Positions 18,599 through 29,082 of a stretch of DNA of 64,000 nt are shown here, piece after piece. Position numbers and translations under genes: made by a program. Positions within the stretch are counted from its first letter, which is position 1. Every line of letters begins with the position of its first letter. The DNA comes from Pseudomonadota bacterium (GTDB lineage: Bacteria; Pseudomonadota; Gammaproteobacteria; Burkholderiales; Thiobacillaceae). The stretch is taken from contig JAJZPG010000010.1 in the NCBI GenBank assembly GCA_021811235.1, positions 4,747 through 68,746 of the forward strand, in the 5' to 3' direction. The notes below the pieces were generated by a model, which did no database searches, had not been told where the DNA came from, and worked only from the letters and a program-made list of their open reading frames with translations.

Positions 18599-19434
18599 CA
18601 GCTGAGCTCGCGGTGCCGCACCAGCACCTGCTCGCGTTCGCGGAAGGCAGCCGCCAGCGTTTCGGCGAAGTACACGCTGCGGTGCTGGCCGCCGGTGCAG
18701 CCGATGGCGACCGTCAGATAAGCACGGTGGTCGCGGATGAAGCACGGCAGCCAGTTCTCGACGAAGCCGCGGATGTCGGCCAGCAGCGCCATGGCGTTGG
18801 GGCTGGCTTCGATGTAGTCCTTCACCGGCTGGTCGCGGCCGGTGAGCGGACGCAGGTCGGCGACGTAATGCGGATTGGGCAGGCAGCGCACGTCGAACAC
18901 CAGGTCGGCGTCGAGCGGGATGCCATGCTTGAAGCCGAAGGATTCGAACAGGAGCGTGATGCGCGAGCGGTCCTGTTCGACCAGGTCCTTGATCCACAGG
19001 CGCAGGGCCGAGGCGGAGAGGTCGCTGGTGTCGATGCGATGCGCCAGCGGGGCGATGTCGGCGAGCCTTTCGCGCTCGAGCTGGATGGCCTCCTGCAGGG
19101 ACACGCTGTCGCTGGAGAGCGGATGGCGCCGTCGCGTTTCGGAAAAGCGCTGCACCAGCGTCAGCGTCTTGGCCTCGAGGAAGATCACGCGCAGGTCGGC
19201 GCCGCGCTGCCGCAGCGTTTCGGCGATCTGCGGCAACTGCGCGAAACTCGCGCTGCTGCGTGCATCGATGGCGATGGCGATGCGCGCGTGGCCTTCCCGC
19301 TCGAGATAGTCGACCAGAGGCTCCAGCATGGCGAGCGGCAGGTTGTCGACGCAGTAGTAGCCGATGTCTTCCAGCACCGCGATGGCGATGCTCTTGCCCG
19401 AGCCCGACAAACCCGAAACCAGTACGATCTGCAT
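18598..19434 (-). CDS. rapZ: RNase adapter protein RapZ
   Basis: A nucleotide-binding protein that in E. coli directs RNase E to the GlmZ small RNA and so controls glucosamine-6-phosphate synthase. The 278 residues begin with Walker [14 protein letters not shown]. The [11 protein letters not shown] segment and the C-terminal domain [18 protein letters not shown] match the family. The gene directly abuts hprK (start at 19434, hprK stop at 19435-19437), as in many betaproteobacteria. No GlmZ-like RNA was noticed in the window. Confidence 0.95.
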   Translation of the reverse strand: MQIVLVSGLSGSGKSIAIAVLEDIGYYCVDNLPLAMLEPLVDYLEREGHARIAIAIDARSSASFAQLPQIAETLRQRGADLRVIFLEAKTLTLVQRFSETRRRHPLSSDSVSLQEAIQLERERLADIAPLAHRIDTSDLSASALRLWIKDLVEQDRSRITLLFESFGFKHGIPLDADLVFDVRCLPNPHYVADLRPLTGRDQPVKDYIEASPNAMALLADIRGFVENWLPCFIRDHRAYLTVAIGCTGGQHRSVYFAETLAAAFREREQVLVRHRELS

Positions 19435-20385
19435 TCAGCCGCCCCCGTCGATGGCCGCCTGCTGGCGCTTGATGAACTGTTCGACCGGATTGATGCCGCG
19501 GTTCTTGAGGATGTGATTGCGCACCGCGACCTCGACCAGCACGGCCAGGTTGCGGCCGGCTGCGACCGGAATGCGCACCTTGGGAATGGCGACGCCGAGG
19601 ATGGCCTCGGTCGAGGCCACCATGTCGAGCCGGTTGAGGCCGACCTCGCCGACTTCCTGCGGGTGCACCAGCTCGACGATGAGCTTGAGGTTTTTTTGCG
19701 GCTTGACGGCGGTTTCACCGAACAGGAAACGGATGTTGAGGATGCCGAGGCCGCGCACTTCCAGAAAGTCGCGGATCAGCGGCGGGCAGCTTCCTTCCAG
19801 CGTTTGCGGCGCAACGTGCTTGAGTTCGACGACGTCGTCGGCCACCAGCCGGTGGCCGCGCGTGATGAGCTCCAGTGCCAGTTCGCTCTTGCCGACGCCG
19901 GCATCGCCCTTGATCAGGATGCCGGTGCCGAGCACTTCGAGGAACACGCCGTGAATCGCGGTGAACTCGGCCAGCTGCTGCGTCAGATAATGCCCCAGAT
20001 AGGACATCAGGATGGGGCTGGCCAGCGTCGAGGTGAAAAGCGGCGTTTCGGTGCGCTCCGCACTGTCGAGCAGCACAGACGGCACGGCCTCGCCGTTGGC
20101 GATGACGATGGCGGCGAGCTCGGTCGAGAACAGGTGGGTGATGGCTTCCTGCAGGCCGGATTCGGACAGTCCGCGCAGATAGTCCATTTCGGCGCAACCC
20201 AGCACCTGCACCCGGTTGGGGTGGACGAAATTCAGGTGGCCGATGAGGGCCAGCGTCGGTTTCTGGATGGTTTCCGAAGACAACGTGCGCTGTCCGCCCT
20301 CGCGTCCGGCCACCCAGCGCATGTCGAGCTGTTCCGCCATGTCGCGGAACAGGGTCTCGACCGAAACGTGGCTGGGGTCGTCCAT
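19435..20385 (-). CDS. hprK: HPr kinase/phosphorylase
   Basis: HprK phosphorylates and dephosphorylates a serine of HPr and links sugar phosphotransferase signalling to metabolism. The 316-residue protein has the N-terminal regulatory domain and a C-terminal kinase domain with P-loop GDAGVGKSELALELI (about residue 153) and the signature LEVRGLGILNIRFLFG near 205. It sits between ptsN and rapZ, the usual betaproteobacterial order. ptsH, ptsI and manX, which often follow rapZ, are absent from this window. Confidence 0.95.
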   Translation of the reverse strand: MDDPSHVSVETLFRDMAEQLDMRWVAGREGGQRTLSSETIQKPTLALIGHLNFVHPNRVQVLGCAEMDYLRGLSESGLQEAITHLFSTELAAIVIANGEAVPSVLLDSAERTETPLFTSTLASPILMSYLGHYLTQQLAEFTAIHGVFLEVLGTGILIKGDAGVGKSELALELITRGHRLVADDVVELKHVAPQTLEGSCPPLIRDFLEVRGLGILNIRFLFGETAVKPQKNLKLIVELVHPQEVGEVGLNRLDMVASTEAILGVAIPKVRIPVAAGRNLAVLVEVAVRNHILKNRGINPVEQFIKRQQAAIDGGG

Positions 20386-20401
20386 GCGCTGTCCGGCGTG
20401 G

Positions 20402-20857
20402 CTAGCTGGACCAGGCGTCGAGCAGCGCGATCAGCTCGGGCGCGCTGGGCGCGGCCAGCATTTTCGCGCGCATCGTCTCGTCGCCGAACAGCTGGGCCAG
20501 CTCGCCCAGGATCTGCAGGTGGCGTTCGTTGGCGTCCTTGGGTACCAGCAGGATGAAGCACAGCGACACCGGCTGGTTGTCGGGCGCGTCGAATTCGAGC
20601 GGGGTCTTCAGGCGATAGAACGCGCCGACTGCATCCTTGAGGCCCTTGATGCGGCCGTGCGGAATCGCGATGCCGTAGCCGAGTGCGGTCGATCCCAGGC
20701 GCTCGCGATCGAACAGGCTGCTGAAAATGTCCGAGGCCTTGAGTCCGTTGGTCTGGGCAAACAGGTCGGCGGCGTGTTCGAACAGTTTTTTCTTGCTGGT
20801 GAAGCTCAGGTCCAGCAAGGTCGTGTCGGGGGAGATGAGGGGGGCGATCAGGTTCAT
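20402..20857 (-). CDS. ptsN: PTS nitrogen-regulatory IIA protein
   Basis: EIIA-Ntr, the output protein of the nitrogen phosphotransferase system, which regulates potassium transport and other targets by protein contact. The 151 residues carry the phospho-acceptor His in YGIAIPHGRIKG (about residue 68) and FILLVPKDANERHLQILGELAQLF. It is located downstream of rpoN and hpf in the conserved order rpoN-hpf-ptsN-hprK-rapZ. Confidence 0.95.
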   Translation of the reverse strand: MNLIAPLISPDTTLLDLSFTSKKKLFEHAADLFAQTNGLKASDIFSSLFDRERLGSTALGYGIAIPHGRIKGLKDAVGAFYRLKTPLEFDAPDNQPVSLCFILLVPKDANERHLQILGELAQLFGDETMRAKMLAAPSAPELIALLDAWSS

Positions 20858-20953
20858 GCCGGTTGCAGGGCCGGGTCGGAAATCCGGCGCCCGCGGATTA
20901 TACGCCCGGAGGCGGTTGTCTGGCCTCCGGGCCGCGGGCTTCGTGTGGAGCCG

Positions 20954-21289
20954 TCAGGCGGCGCTTTCCGTCGGCTGATGCTTCAGTCCGCCGTCACCCT
21001 GGTGGACGTCCCCGGTTTTTTCCTTGTGTTTGACGATCTGGCGGTCCAGCTTGTCGGCCAGCAGGTCGATGGCGGCGTACATGTTGCCGTCTTCGCTGTG
21101 GGCGTGGAAATCGTGGCCTTTGACGTGGAGGGTGGCCTCCACTTTGTGGACCAGCTTCTCCACCTGCATGATGACGCTCACGTTGATGACGTGGTCGAAG
21201 TGGCGTTTGACGCGGTCGAGTTTCTCGGAAACATAGTCGCGGATGGCGGGGGTCACTTCGAGGTGATGACCGGAAATCGTCAAATTCAT
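20954..21289 (-). CDS. hpf: Ribosome hibernation promoting factor
   Basis: A short-form (111 residues) HPF/YfiA protein that binds the 30S decoding region and inactivates ribosomes in stationary phase. MNLTISGHHLEVTPAIRDYVSEKLDRVKRHFD is the canonical opening, and the basic residues of the beta-alpha fold and the HAHSEDGNMYAAIDLLADKLDRQI helix are conserved. It lacks the long-form dimerisation domain. The gene lies between rpoN and ptsN. Confidence 0.94.
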   Translation of the reverse strand: MNLTISGHHLEVTPAIRDYVSEKLDRVKRHFDHVINVSVIMQVEKLVHKVEATLHVKGHDFHAHSEDGNMYAAIDLLADKLDRQIVKHKEKTGDVHQGDGGLKHQPTESAA

Positions 21290-21445
21290 AAAGCCTCCTG
21301 GGTCTGCTGATAAGAACTGAAAAACGGCATCGATCCGGTCTTCAGGGGCGATGAATCACGCCCAATTTCATTGTGGGACGAAAGCAGGGCACATTCAAGC
21401 GTGGTGCGGTCCGTCGCCGCACGGCGTCCCGAAAAGCCTTTGCGA

Positions 21446-22882
21446 TCAAAGGGCGCGGCGCATGTTGGCGGGGGGGATTTGCAGCGATTCGCGATACTTG
21501 GCGACGGTGCGGCGCGCCACCACGATGCCCTGCTGGCCGAGGACTTCCGCCAGTTGGCCGTCGGACAGCGGCTTCTTGCTGCTTTCGGCGGCGATCAGCT
21601 GCTTGATGAGCGCGCGGATGGCGGTCGACGAGCAGGCGCCGCCGTTGTCGGTGGCCACGTGGCTGCCGAAAAAATATTTCAGTTCGTACAGGCCGCGCGG
21701 CGTCATCATGTATTTCTGCGTGGTGACGCGCGAAATCGTCGATTCATGCAGTTCCACCGCGTCGGCGATCTCGCGCAGCACCAGCGGGCGCATGGCCACT
21801 TCGCCGTGCTCGAAGAAATGCTTCTGGCGATCGACGATGGCCTGCGAGACGCGCAGGATGGTGTCGAAGCGCTGCTGCACGTTCTTGATCAGCCAGCGCG
21901 CCTCCTGCAGCTGGCTGGCCAGCTGGCTGCCGCCGGATTCCCGATGCCGCGCCAGGATGTCGGCGTAGACGCGGTTGACGCGCAGCTTGGGCATGGCGTC
22001 GGCGTTGAGGCTGGCGATCCACATGCCCTTGACCTTGCGCACGTAGACGTCGGGAATGACGTAGTGCGTTTCGTTGGCGCCGAAGGCGGCACCCGGGCGG
22101 GGATTCATCGACAGGATCAGGGCGCGCGCGGCGCGCAGCGTGGGGTCGTCGATGCCGAGCATTTTCTTCAGCTTGCCGACGTCGCGCGCGGCGAGCAGGT
22201 CGAGGTAGTGCGTGGTCAGCTGCATGGCGGCGTCGCGTGCCGGGGTGTCGGGCGGCAGGGCGCGCAGCTGCAGGGTCAGGCACTCCGCCAGATTGCGCGC
22301 GCCGACCCCGGTCGGATCCATGTTCTGCAGGTGCTTGAGCGCGGTTTCGACCTCTTCGGGCTCGAGCTCTTCGAGTTCGTCCTGCAGGCTGGCGGTGATG
22401 TCCGCCAGCGGCTGGGTGAGGAAACCGGCATCGTCGAGGTCGTCGATCAGCGCGGCGACCAGGGTGCGGTCGCGCAGGGTGAGCGGGCTGACGATCAACT
22501 GATTGAGGAGATGCTCGCGCAGGGTTGCGCCCGACACCGAGCCCTGGGCGTAGTCGCTATCTTCGTCGTCGTCGCTGCCTGCAGCGCTGTAGTCGTTCCA
22601 GTCGGCGTCGTCCAGGGCGGTAGCCGGCGCAGACTCGGACGCTTCGGGCTGGGGCGTCTCGGTGCTTTGCGCTTCGGCTTCGGCCGTGTGGGCCGGCGCC
22701 TCGGTCGCGGCGTAGCTGGCCTCGTCCTCGTCCTCGCGCTCCAGCAGCGGATTGTCCTGCAGGATCTGCTCCAGCTCCTGGTTCAACTCGAGCGTCGACA
22801 GCTGCAGCAGCCGGATCGACTGCTGCAGTTGGGGCGTCAGGGTAAGGTGCTGACCGAGCTTGAGTTGGAGGCTGTGTTTCAT
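21446..22882 (-). CDS. rpoN: RNA polymerase sigma-54 factor
   Basis: A 478-residue sigma-54 that recognises -24/-12 promoters and needs an AAA+ activator. The N-terminal region I (LKLGQHLTLTPQLQQSIRLLQL) is followed by an acidic region II (about residues 50-115), the core-binding domain, the helix-turn-helix, and the RpoN box with ARRTVAKYRE near the C-terminus. It sits between lptB and hpf as in most proteobacteria. Relevant here: an NtrC-type activator and a good -24/-12 promoter occur in the pilus locus of the same window. Confidence 0.97.
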   Translation of the reverse strand: MKHSLQLKLGQHLTLTPQLQQSIRLLQLSTLELNQELEQILQDNPLLEREDEDEASYAATEAPAHTAEAEAQSTETPQPEASESAPATALDDADWNDYSAAGSDDDEDSDYAQGSVSGATLREHLLNQLIVSPLTLRDRTLVAALIDDLDDAGFLTQPLADITASLQDELEELEPEEVETALKHLQNMDPTGVGARNLAECLTLQLRALPPDTPARDAAMQLTTHYLDLLAARDVGKLKKMLGIDDPTLRAARALILSMNPRPGAAFGANETHYVIPDVYVRKVKGMWIASLNADAMPKLRVNRVYADILARHRESGGSQLASQLQEARWLIKNVQQRFDTILRVSQAIVDRQKHFFEHGEVAMRPLVLREIADAVELHESTISRVTTQKYMMTPRGLYELKYFFGSHVATDNGGACSSTAIRALIKQLIAAESSKKPLSDGQLAEVLGQQGIVVARRTVAKYRESLQIPPANMRRAL

Positions 22883-22957
22883 GGGACTGAACTACGGCAA
22901 AAATCGTGCCGACTTGAGACGACTGTACTGCGATTAAGTTGCAGGCGCTAGCTCGAA

Positions 22958-23676
<719 letters not shown>

Positions 23677-23680
<4 letters not shown>

Positions 23681-24210
23681 GGCTTGGCGGCAGGCTGGTC
23701 GGCGCGGGGCTTCGGACGGATGACGGCACGCACGCGTCCGCTCGGCGTCCTGGCGCCGGGCTGCCCGACGACCTTGTAGAACTCGGTGTTGGCGTTGTAC
23801 GAGATCTGCGCGCCGCGCAATTCGTCGGTGCCGCGGCGCAACCGCGCCTGGCCGATCAGTTCGAGCTGGCTGCTGACGCTGTCGAATTCGATGCGGTCGG
23901 CGAAGCCTTCGATGAATTCCTCGCGGCCGTCGAGCTTCTGGCGGAACGCCACCGGCCGGCCGGTGGCGCTGACCTTGTCGAGGCCCTCGGCATTCTGCGT
24001 GACCTGCACGTGGTCGGCACGCAGCATCAGGGTGCCCTGGCTGAGGATGACGTTGCCCTGGTAGACGCTGGTTTTCCGGATGTCGTCGAGGGTGACGGTA
24101 TCCGCTTCGAGGTTGACCGGCTTGTCGCGGTCGGCCTTTTCGGCATGGGCCGGCGGCGTCAGCAGGGCTGCGCCCAGCAGGGCGGACAGGAGTGTGGATG
24201 TGGTTCGCAT
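23677..24210 (-). CDS. lptA: Periplasmic LPS transport protein LptA
   Basis: LptA forms the periplasmic bridge that carries lipopolysaccharide from LptC to LptD. The 177 residues start with a cleavable signal peptide ending AHA and then the OstA-type beta-jellyroll repeats (NLEADTVTLDDIRKTSVYQGNVILSQG). It lies between lptC and lptB with minimal spacing, so it belongs to the same operon. Confidence 0.93.
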
Positions 24211-24213
24211 GGG

Positions 24214-24786
24214 CTAGTTCCTTCCCGAAATATAACGGGCCTGTACCCGTCCTGTCAGCTTGATCACGCGCTGTCTGGCGTTGTATTCCATGGTGTTCGC
24301 ACGCAGGGTGAGGGTCGCATCGCGGATCTCCACGGCGCCCGGCGCACGCAGCAGGTCACGCTCGGGAAACACCAGCAGCCGTGCCGTGCGCAGGCTCATG
24401 GCCGATTGCCCGGCGTGTGCGGCGCGCACCACGTTGACGTCGTCGCGCAGATCGACTTCGTTGCCGTCGGGAGATACGGTTGCCTGACGGGCGACGGCAC
24501 TGACCTCGCCCGCCTCGGGATCGAGGTGGACGAAACGCGGCGCTTCCAGTTCGGTCAGCTTGCTGCCGGTGTAATGTTTGAGCCGCTTGGCGGACAGGCG
24601 GTATTGCGGGCGGCCGGCAGGGTCGGTGCGCAAGGCCTCGAAGTTTTCCATGATGCCTTCGGGATCGGTCCGGGCCGCCGGCGTTCCGCTGGGCGCCACC
24701 TGGACCGAGCGTTCGATCCAGAAGCTGAGCACGGCCAATACCAGCAGGATGGCCATCGGTAGCCACAGGGAGCCGCGTCCGATCAT
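24214..24786 (-). CDS. lptC: LPS export system protein LptC
   Basis: A bitopic inner-membrane protein that receives lipopolysaccharide from LptBFG and passes it to LptA. The 190 residues contain one N-terminal membrane anchor (about residues 8-22) and a periplasmic beta-jellyroll domain (DPEGIMENFEALRTDPAGRPQYRLSAKRLKHY). Sequence conservation in LptC is low, so the call rests partly on the kdsC-lptC-lptA-lptB order. Confidence 0.9.
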   Translation of the reverse strand: MIGRGSLWLPMAILLVLAVLSFWIERSVQVAPSGTPAARTDPEGIMENFEALRTDPAGRPQYRLSAKRLKHYTGSKLTELEAPRFVHLDPEAGEVSAVARQATVSPDGNEVDLRDDVNVVRAAHAGQSAMSLRTARLLVFPERDLLRAPGAVEIRDATLTLRANTMEYNARQRVIKLTGRVQARYISGRN

Positions 24787-24832
24787 GCGCTCACCGGGAT
24801 GTCGGGCTGAAATGCGGGCCGTGCGCGAGCGG

Positions 24833-25378
24833 TCATTTCAGGTAGGGCGCCAACGCGGCATCCAGCGTGCCCTGCGCGCGCATCAGGAATTCGCAAGCCT
24901 CGCGCACCGCGCCGTGGCCGGCTTCGCGCGTGGTGGTGTAGTGGCTGTAGGCCTTCACCAACTCGGGTGCGGCGGGCACGGTGATCGCCAGGCCGGCGCG
25001 CCGCATCACCGGCAGATCGACCACGTCGTCGCCCATGTAGGCGGTGGCTTCGCAGTCGATGTTCAGTTCGCGGCACAGGGCTTCGTAGACGGCCAGCTTG
25101 TCGTGCGCGCCCTGGTGGACGATCTCGATGCCGAGGTTTCGGGCACGATGCTCCACCACGCGCGAACTGCGCCCGGTGATGATGGCGAGTTCCACGCCGC
25201 TGCCCTTCAGCATTTTCAGGCCGTGGCCGTCGAGCGAGTTGAAGCCCTTGTATTCCTGGCCGTCGTCGGCCAGGAACAGGGTGCCGTCGGTCATGATGCC
25301 GTCGACGTCGAAGGCGATCAGTTTGATTTTCCTGGCGCGGTCGAGCAGGGCCGCATCCATTCCGGCGGCTGCCATCAC
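24833..25378 (-). CDS. kdsC: 3-deoxy-manno-octulosonate-8-phosphatase KdsC
   Basis: A HAD-family phosphatase that releases KDO from KDO-8-phosphate for lipopolysaccharide core synthesis. The 181-residue protein keeps the catalytic DVDGIMTDG (nucleophile Asp near residue 24), IITGRSS, and AYMGDDVVDLPVM for magnesium binding. It lacks the cap domain, as the C0-type KdsC should. The start overlaps the kdsD stop by four bases. Confidence 0.95.
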   Translation of the reverse strand: MMAAAGMDAALLDRARKIKLIAFDVDGIMTDGTLFLADDGQEYKGFNSLDGHGLKMLKGSGVELAIITGRSSRVVEHRARNLGIEIVHQGAHDKLAVYEALCRELNIDCEATAYMGDDVVDLPVMRRAGLAITVPAAPELVKAYSHYTTTREAGHGAVREACEFLMRAQGTLDAALAPYLK

Positions 25379-26370
25379 ACCACCCCCGCCTTCAGCAGGT
25401 CGTGCATGTTGAGGGCGCCGACCAGGGCGCCGGTGTCGTCGACCACCAGCAGGCCGTTGATTTTCAGGGTGTCCATTTTTTCCACTGCCGCGACGGCGAG
25501 TTCGTCCGCGCGGATCGTCTTCGGGTTGCGGGTCATGAGGTCGGCAATCCGTGCCTGCTGCAGATCGAGCGGCTGTTCCAGCGCGCGGCGGAGGTCGCCG
25601 TCGGTGAACAGGCCGGCCACCTTGCCGGCGGCGTCGACCACGGCGGTCATGCCGAGTCCCTTCTGCGTCATTTCGAACAATGCGGCCTTGAGCGTGGCGT
25701 CGTGGTCCACCCGGGGCAGCGCATCGCCGTGGTGCATGACATCGCGCACATGCACCAGCAGGCGGCGTCCCAGGCTGCCGCCGGGATGGGTGCGCGCGAA
25801 GTCGTCGGCCGAAAACCCGCGCGCATCGAGCAGCGCCACCGCCAGCGCATCGCCCAGCGCGAGGGCCGCGGTGGTGCTGGCGGTGGGTGCCAGGTTGAGC
25901 GGACAGGCTTCCTTGTCGACCCCGGCGTTGAGATGCACGTCGGCCTCGCGCGCCATGGTCGAATTGGGATTGCCCGTCATCGCGACGAGCTTGGCGCCGC
26001 GCCGTTTGATGAGCGGCACGATGCTGACGATCTCGTTGCTCTCGCCGGAGTTCGACAGCGCCAGCACCACGTCGTCGTGGGTGATCATGCCGAGGTCGCC
26101 GTGGCTGGCTTCGCCCGGATGCATGAAGAAGGCCGGGGTGCCGGTGGAGGCCAGGGTGGCGGCGATCTTGCTGCCGACGTGTCCCGACTTGCCCATGCCC
26201 GAGACCACCACGCGGCCGCTGCAGGCCAGGATCACGTGCACGGCGTCGGCGAACCCGCTGTCGAGTCGGGTCGACACCGTGCGCAGGGCATCGGCTTCGA
26301 TGTCGAGCACCTGACGCGCCAGGGCAAGCAAATGTTCGGGGGAGGAGGGTTGGGGACGCATGGTCGGCAA
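25375..26370 (-). CDS. kdsD: Arabinose-5-phosphate isomerase KdsD
   Basis: Converts ribulose 5-phosphate to arabinose 5-phosphate, the KDO precursor. The 331 residues comprise a SIS sugar-isomerase domain (GKSGHVGSKIAATLASTGTPAFFMHPGEASHGDLG, about 58-92) and two C-terminal CBS domains (about 205-330). It is the first gene of the long kdsD-to-rapZ run and is divergent from the KefB/C-type antiporter. An in-frame ATG three codons in is an alternative start. Confidence 0.95.
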   Translation of the reverse strand: MPTMRPQPSSPEHLLALARQVLDIEADALRTVSTRLDSGFADAVHVILACSGRVVVSGMGKSGHVGSKIAATLASTGTPAFFMHPGEASHGDLGMITHDDVVLALSNSGESNEIVSIVPLIKRRGAKLVAMTGNPNSTMAREADVHLNAGVDKEACPLNLAPTASTTAALALGDALAVALLDARGFSADDFARTHPGGSLGRRLLVHVRDVMHHGDALPRVDHDATLKAALFEMTQKGLGMTAVVDAAGKVAGLFTDGDLRRALEQPLDLQQARIADLMTRNPKTIRADELAVAAVEKMDTLKINGLLVVDDTGALVGALNMHDLLKAGVV

Positions 26371-26408
26371 GTATACTAAAGCCTGCTTTTCCCTCCCCGT
26401 TTTACTTG

Positions 26409-28379
26409 ATGCATTCCAGCCTCCAGCTTGTCCTGATCCTGCTTGCAGTGGCCGTGCTGGTAGCCGCGGCGGCGCGCGCGTTGCGCCTGCCGACCATGCT
26501 CGGCTACCTCGTCACCGGCATCGCCATCGGCCCGTTCGCGCTGGGCTGGATTCCGGACAGCGCGGAGGCGCGTTACCTCGCCGAATTCGGCGTGGTCTTC
26601 CTGATGTTCTCCATCGGTCTCGAGTTCAGCCTGCCGCGCCTGATGACGATGCGCATGACGGTGTTCGGCTTCGGCGGTGCGCAGGTCGTGCTGACCATCG
26701 CGCTGACCGCGCTGATCGCCTGGCTGCTCGAACTGCCGCTGCTGACCGCATTGGCGCTGGGCGGCATCATGTCGATGTCGTCCACCGCCATCGTGTCGAA
26801 GATGCTGGCCGAGCGGCTGGAGATCCAGACCCCGCACGGACGCCAGATCTTCGGCGCGCTGTTGTTCCAGGATCTGGCGGTGGTGCCGCTGCTGATCCTG
26901 ATTCCGGCGTTTGCCAAGGATGCCGACGACATGGGGTGGGTGCTGGGTCTGGCGATGCTGAAGGCCGTCCTGGTGCTGGGCTTCCTGCTGTTCGTCGGCC
27001 AGCGCATCATGCGGCCGTGGTTCCAGTGGGTGGCCGGACACAAGTCACCCGAACTGTTCACCCTGAACCTGCTGCTGTTCACCCTGGGGCTGGCCTTCCT
27101 CACCGAGAGCGCCGGCCTGTCGCTGGCGCTGGGCGCTTTCCTCGCCGGCATGCTGGTGTCGGAAACCGAATACCGCTACCAGGTGGAAGACGACATCAAG
27201 CCTTTCCGCGACGTGCTGCTGGGTTTGTTCTTCGTCACCATCGGCATGCGCCTCGATCTGGTACAGGTGATGCTGAACTGGGGCGACGTGCTGCTGCTGG
27301 TGGCGGCCATGGTCGTCGGCAAGGGGGCGCTGGTCGCCGGGCTGGCGATGGCTTTCGGCAGCACCCGGCCCACCGCCGTGCGCACCGCGCTGGGCCTGGC
27401 GCAGGCAGGCGAATTCGGTTTCGTGCTGCTGGCGCAGGCGACCGACCTGAAACTGCTCGGCGCCGACATTTCCCATCCGGTGCTGGCGGCGATGGTGGTG
27501 TCGATGCTGATCGCGCCGCTGCTGTTCCACCGCATGGATGTGCTCACCCGCCTGATCGCCGGCAGCGAATGGGCCGGACGCGCCAAGGAAGTGCACGACA
27601 TCGCGGTCAAGACCTTCGGCAAGGCCCAGCACGTGATCGTGTGCGGCTACGGCCGCAGCGGGCAGAACCTGGCGCGCCTGCTGGAGGCCGAGGGCATCAG
27701 CTTCGTTGCGCTCGACGCCGATCCCGAACGCATCCGGGCAGTAGCGGCGTCCGGCGTGTCGGTGGTCTATGGCGACGCCAGTCGCCGCGAGGTATTGGTC
27801 GCGGCCGGACTCAGCCGCGCCCAGGCGGTGGTGGTGACGTATGCCGATCTGCATTCGAGCATGGCCATCCTGCGCCATGTGCGTGAACTGCGGCCGGAAC
27901 TGCCGGTGGTCGTGCGCACCATCGACGACACCCATATCGACGCGCTGAAATCGGCGGGCGCGGCCGAGGTGGTGTCCGAGGTGATGGAGGGCTCGCTGAT
28001 GCTCGCCTCGCATGCGCTGATGCTGCTGGGTGTGCCGCTATCGCAGGTCCTGAAGCGCATCCGCGAGGTGCGGGAGACGCGCTACGCCATGATGCGCGGT
28101 TTTTTCCGCGGCGCCTCCGACGCCGACGACGAACTCGACCAGCAGACCCAGCCGCGCTTGCATACCGTGTTGATCACGCAGGGTGCGGCGGCGGCGGGGC
28201 ACAGCCTGGACGAACTGGCGCTGGAGGAGTTGCTGGTCGAAGTGGTGGCGATCCGCCGCCAGGGCATCAAGGGGGTGGACCCGCAGCCCGATACCCTGAT
28301 CCAGGTCGGCGACGTGCTGGTGCTGCGCGGCGCCGCCGATGGGCTGGCGGCGGCGGAGTTCAGGGTGTTGCAGGGTTAG
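26409..28379 (+). CDS. KefB/KefC-type cation:proton antiporter
   Basis: A 656-residue CPA2-family antiporter, probably K+/H+. An N-terminal Na/H-exchanger membrane domain of about 12 segments (to about residue 380) is followed by a RCK/TrkA-N nucleotide-binding domain with Rossmann motif VIVCGYGRSGQNLARLL and a TrkA-C domain at the end. No KefF/KefG accessory gene is adjacent, so glutathione gating is uncertain. A TTG codon at 26406 immediately precedes the chosen ATG; the ribosome-binding site is weak. Its stop overlaps that of the convergent prepilin gene by three bases. Confidence 0.9.
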   Translation: MHSSLQLVLILLAVAVLVAAAARALRLPTMLGYLVTGIAIGPFALGWIPDSAEARYLAEFGVVFLMFSIGLEFSLPRLMTMRMTVFGFGGAQVVLTIALTALIAWLLELPLLTALALGGIMSMSSTAIVSKMLAERLEIQTPHGRQIFGALLFQDLAVVPLLILIPAFAKDADDMGWVLGLAMLKAVLVLGFLLFVGQRIMRPWFQWVAGHKSPELFTLNLLLFTLGLAFLTESAGLSLALGAFLAGMLVSETEYRYQVEDDIKPFRDVLLGLFFVTIGMRLDLVQVMLNWGDVLLLVAAMVVGKGALVAGLAMAFGSTRPTAVRTALGLAQAGEFGFVLLAQATDLKLLGADISHPVLAAMVVSMLIAPLLFHRMDVLTRLIAGSEWAGRAKEVHDIAVKTFGKAQHVIVCGYGRSGQNLARLLEAEGISFVALDADPERIRAVAASGVSVVYGDASRREVLVAAGLSRAQAVVVTYADLHSSMAILRHVRELRPELPVVVRTIDDTHIDALKSAGAAEVVSEVMEGSLMLASHALMLLGVPLSQVLKRIREVRETRYAMMRGFFRGASDADDELDQQTQPRLHTVLITQGAAAAGHSLDELALEELLVEVVAIRRQGIKGVDPQPDTLIQVGDVLVLRGAADGLAAAEFRVLQG

Positions 28380-29044
28380 AACAGGATGGCGGCGCCGCAG
28401 TTGGCCTCGCCGCTGCCGGCTTCCCATTCGCCGGTCGTGGTGTCGTAGCAGTTTGCAGCGGTCGGCGCGGTGCCGCCGGCGGCGTAGACGGAGAAGCGCA
28501 TGCTGCCGCGCAAGGCATTGCCGTCATCGATCTTGCGGTCGATTTCGGCCAGGATCGCCACCGGAATCTGCGGGCCGGTCTTGAGGTTGGTGCGGGCGGT
28601 CGCCGTGCCGCTGTCGGCATAGACCGCGTCGTTGATCAGCTGCAGGCGGGCGCCGTAGGGGTTGTTGGGGGTGGTGGCAGTGCTCTCGGTCGCGTTGTAG
28701 ACGAAGGTGCCGTTGATGAAGCCGGCGTGCGAGAGGTGGTCCCATAGCGCGATCGATTCGGTGGCTTCGATCACGCCGTCTCCGTCACCGTTCTGGGTGG
28801 CGCCGGCAATCTGGGTGGTCGCGGCGCTGAAGTCGCCGGGCAGGGCACGGAAGCGATCCTGGAATCCATAGAAGGCCGCTTTTGTTCCGTCCAGCTGGGC
28901 GATGATGTTGCGCACCCGCGCGCTGGTGATGAGTTCCTGGCCTTTGAGAATGCCGCCGAGCAACAGGCCGATGATCACCAGGACGATGGCGATCTCGATC
29001 AGGGTGAAGCCCGACTGGCGTCGCGGAAAATGGGGATGAGGCAT
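28376..29044 (-). CDS. Type IV prepilin-like protein (MSHA-type major pilin candidate)
   Basis: A 222-residue type IV prepilin. After a 10-residue basic leader comes SGFTLIEIAIVLVIIG: cleavage after Gly, Glu at +5 and the hydrophobic N-terminal helix. Two Cys near the C-terminus could form the D-region disulfide. The start at 29044 follows ggagag. It is the only gene of the pilus locus with its own strong promoter, a sigma-54 site at 29083-29098, which points to a major or highly expressed pilin. The histidine-kinase gene is divergent from it. Confidence 0.88.
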   Translation of the reverse strand: MPHPHFPRRQSGFTLIEIAIVLVIIGLLLGGILKGQELITSARVRNIIAQLDGTKAAFYGFQDRFRALPGDFSAATTQIAGATQNGDGDGVIEATESIALWDHLSHAGFINGTFVYNATESTATTPNNPYGARLQLINDAVYADSGTATARTNLKTGPQIPVAILAEIDRKIDDGNALRGSMRFSVYAAGGTAPTAANCYDTTTGEWEAGSGEANCGAAILF

Positions 29045-29082
29045 GAGGGACTCTCCGGTTATTATTGCCTGTGGGGCGTTTA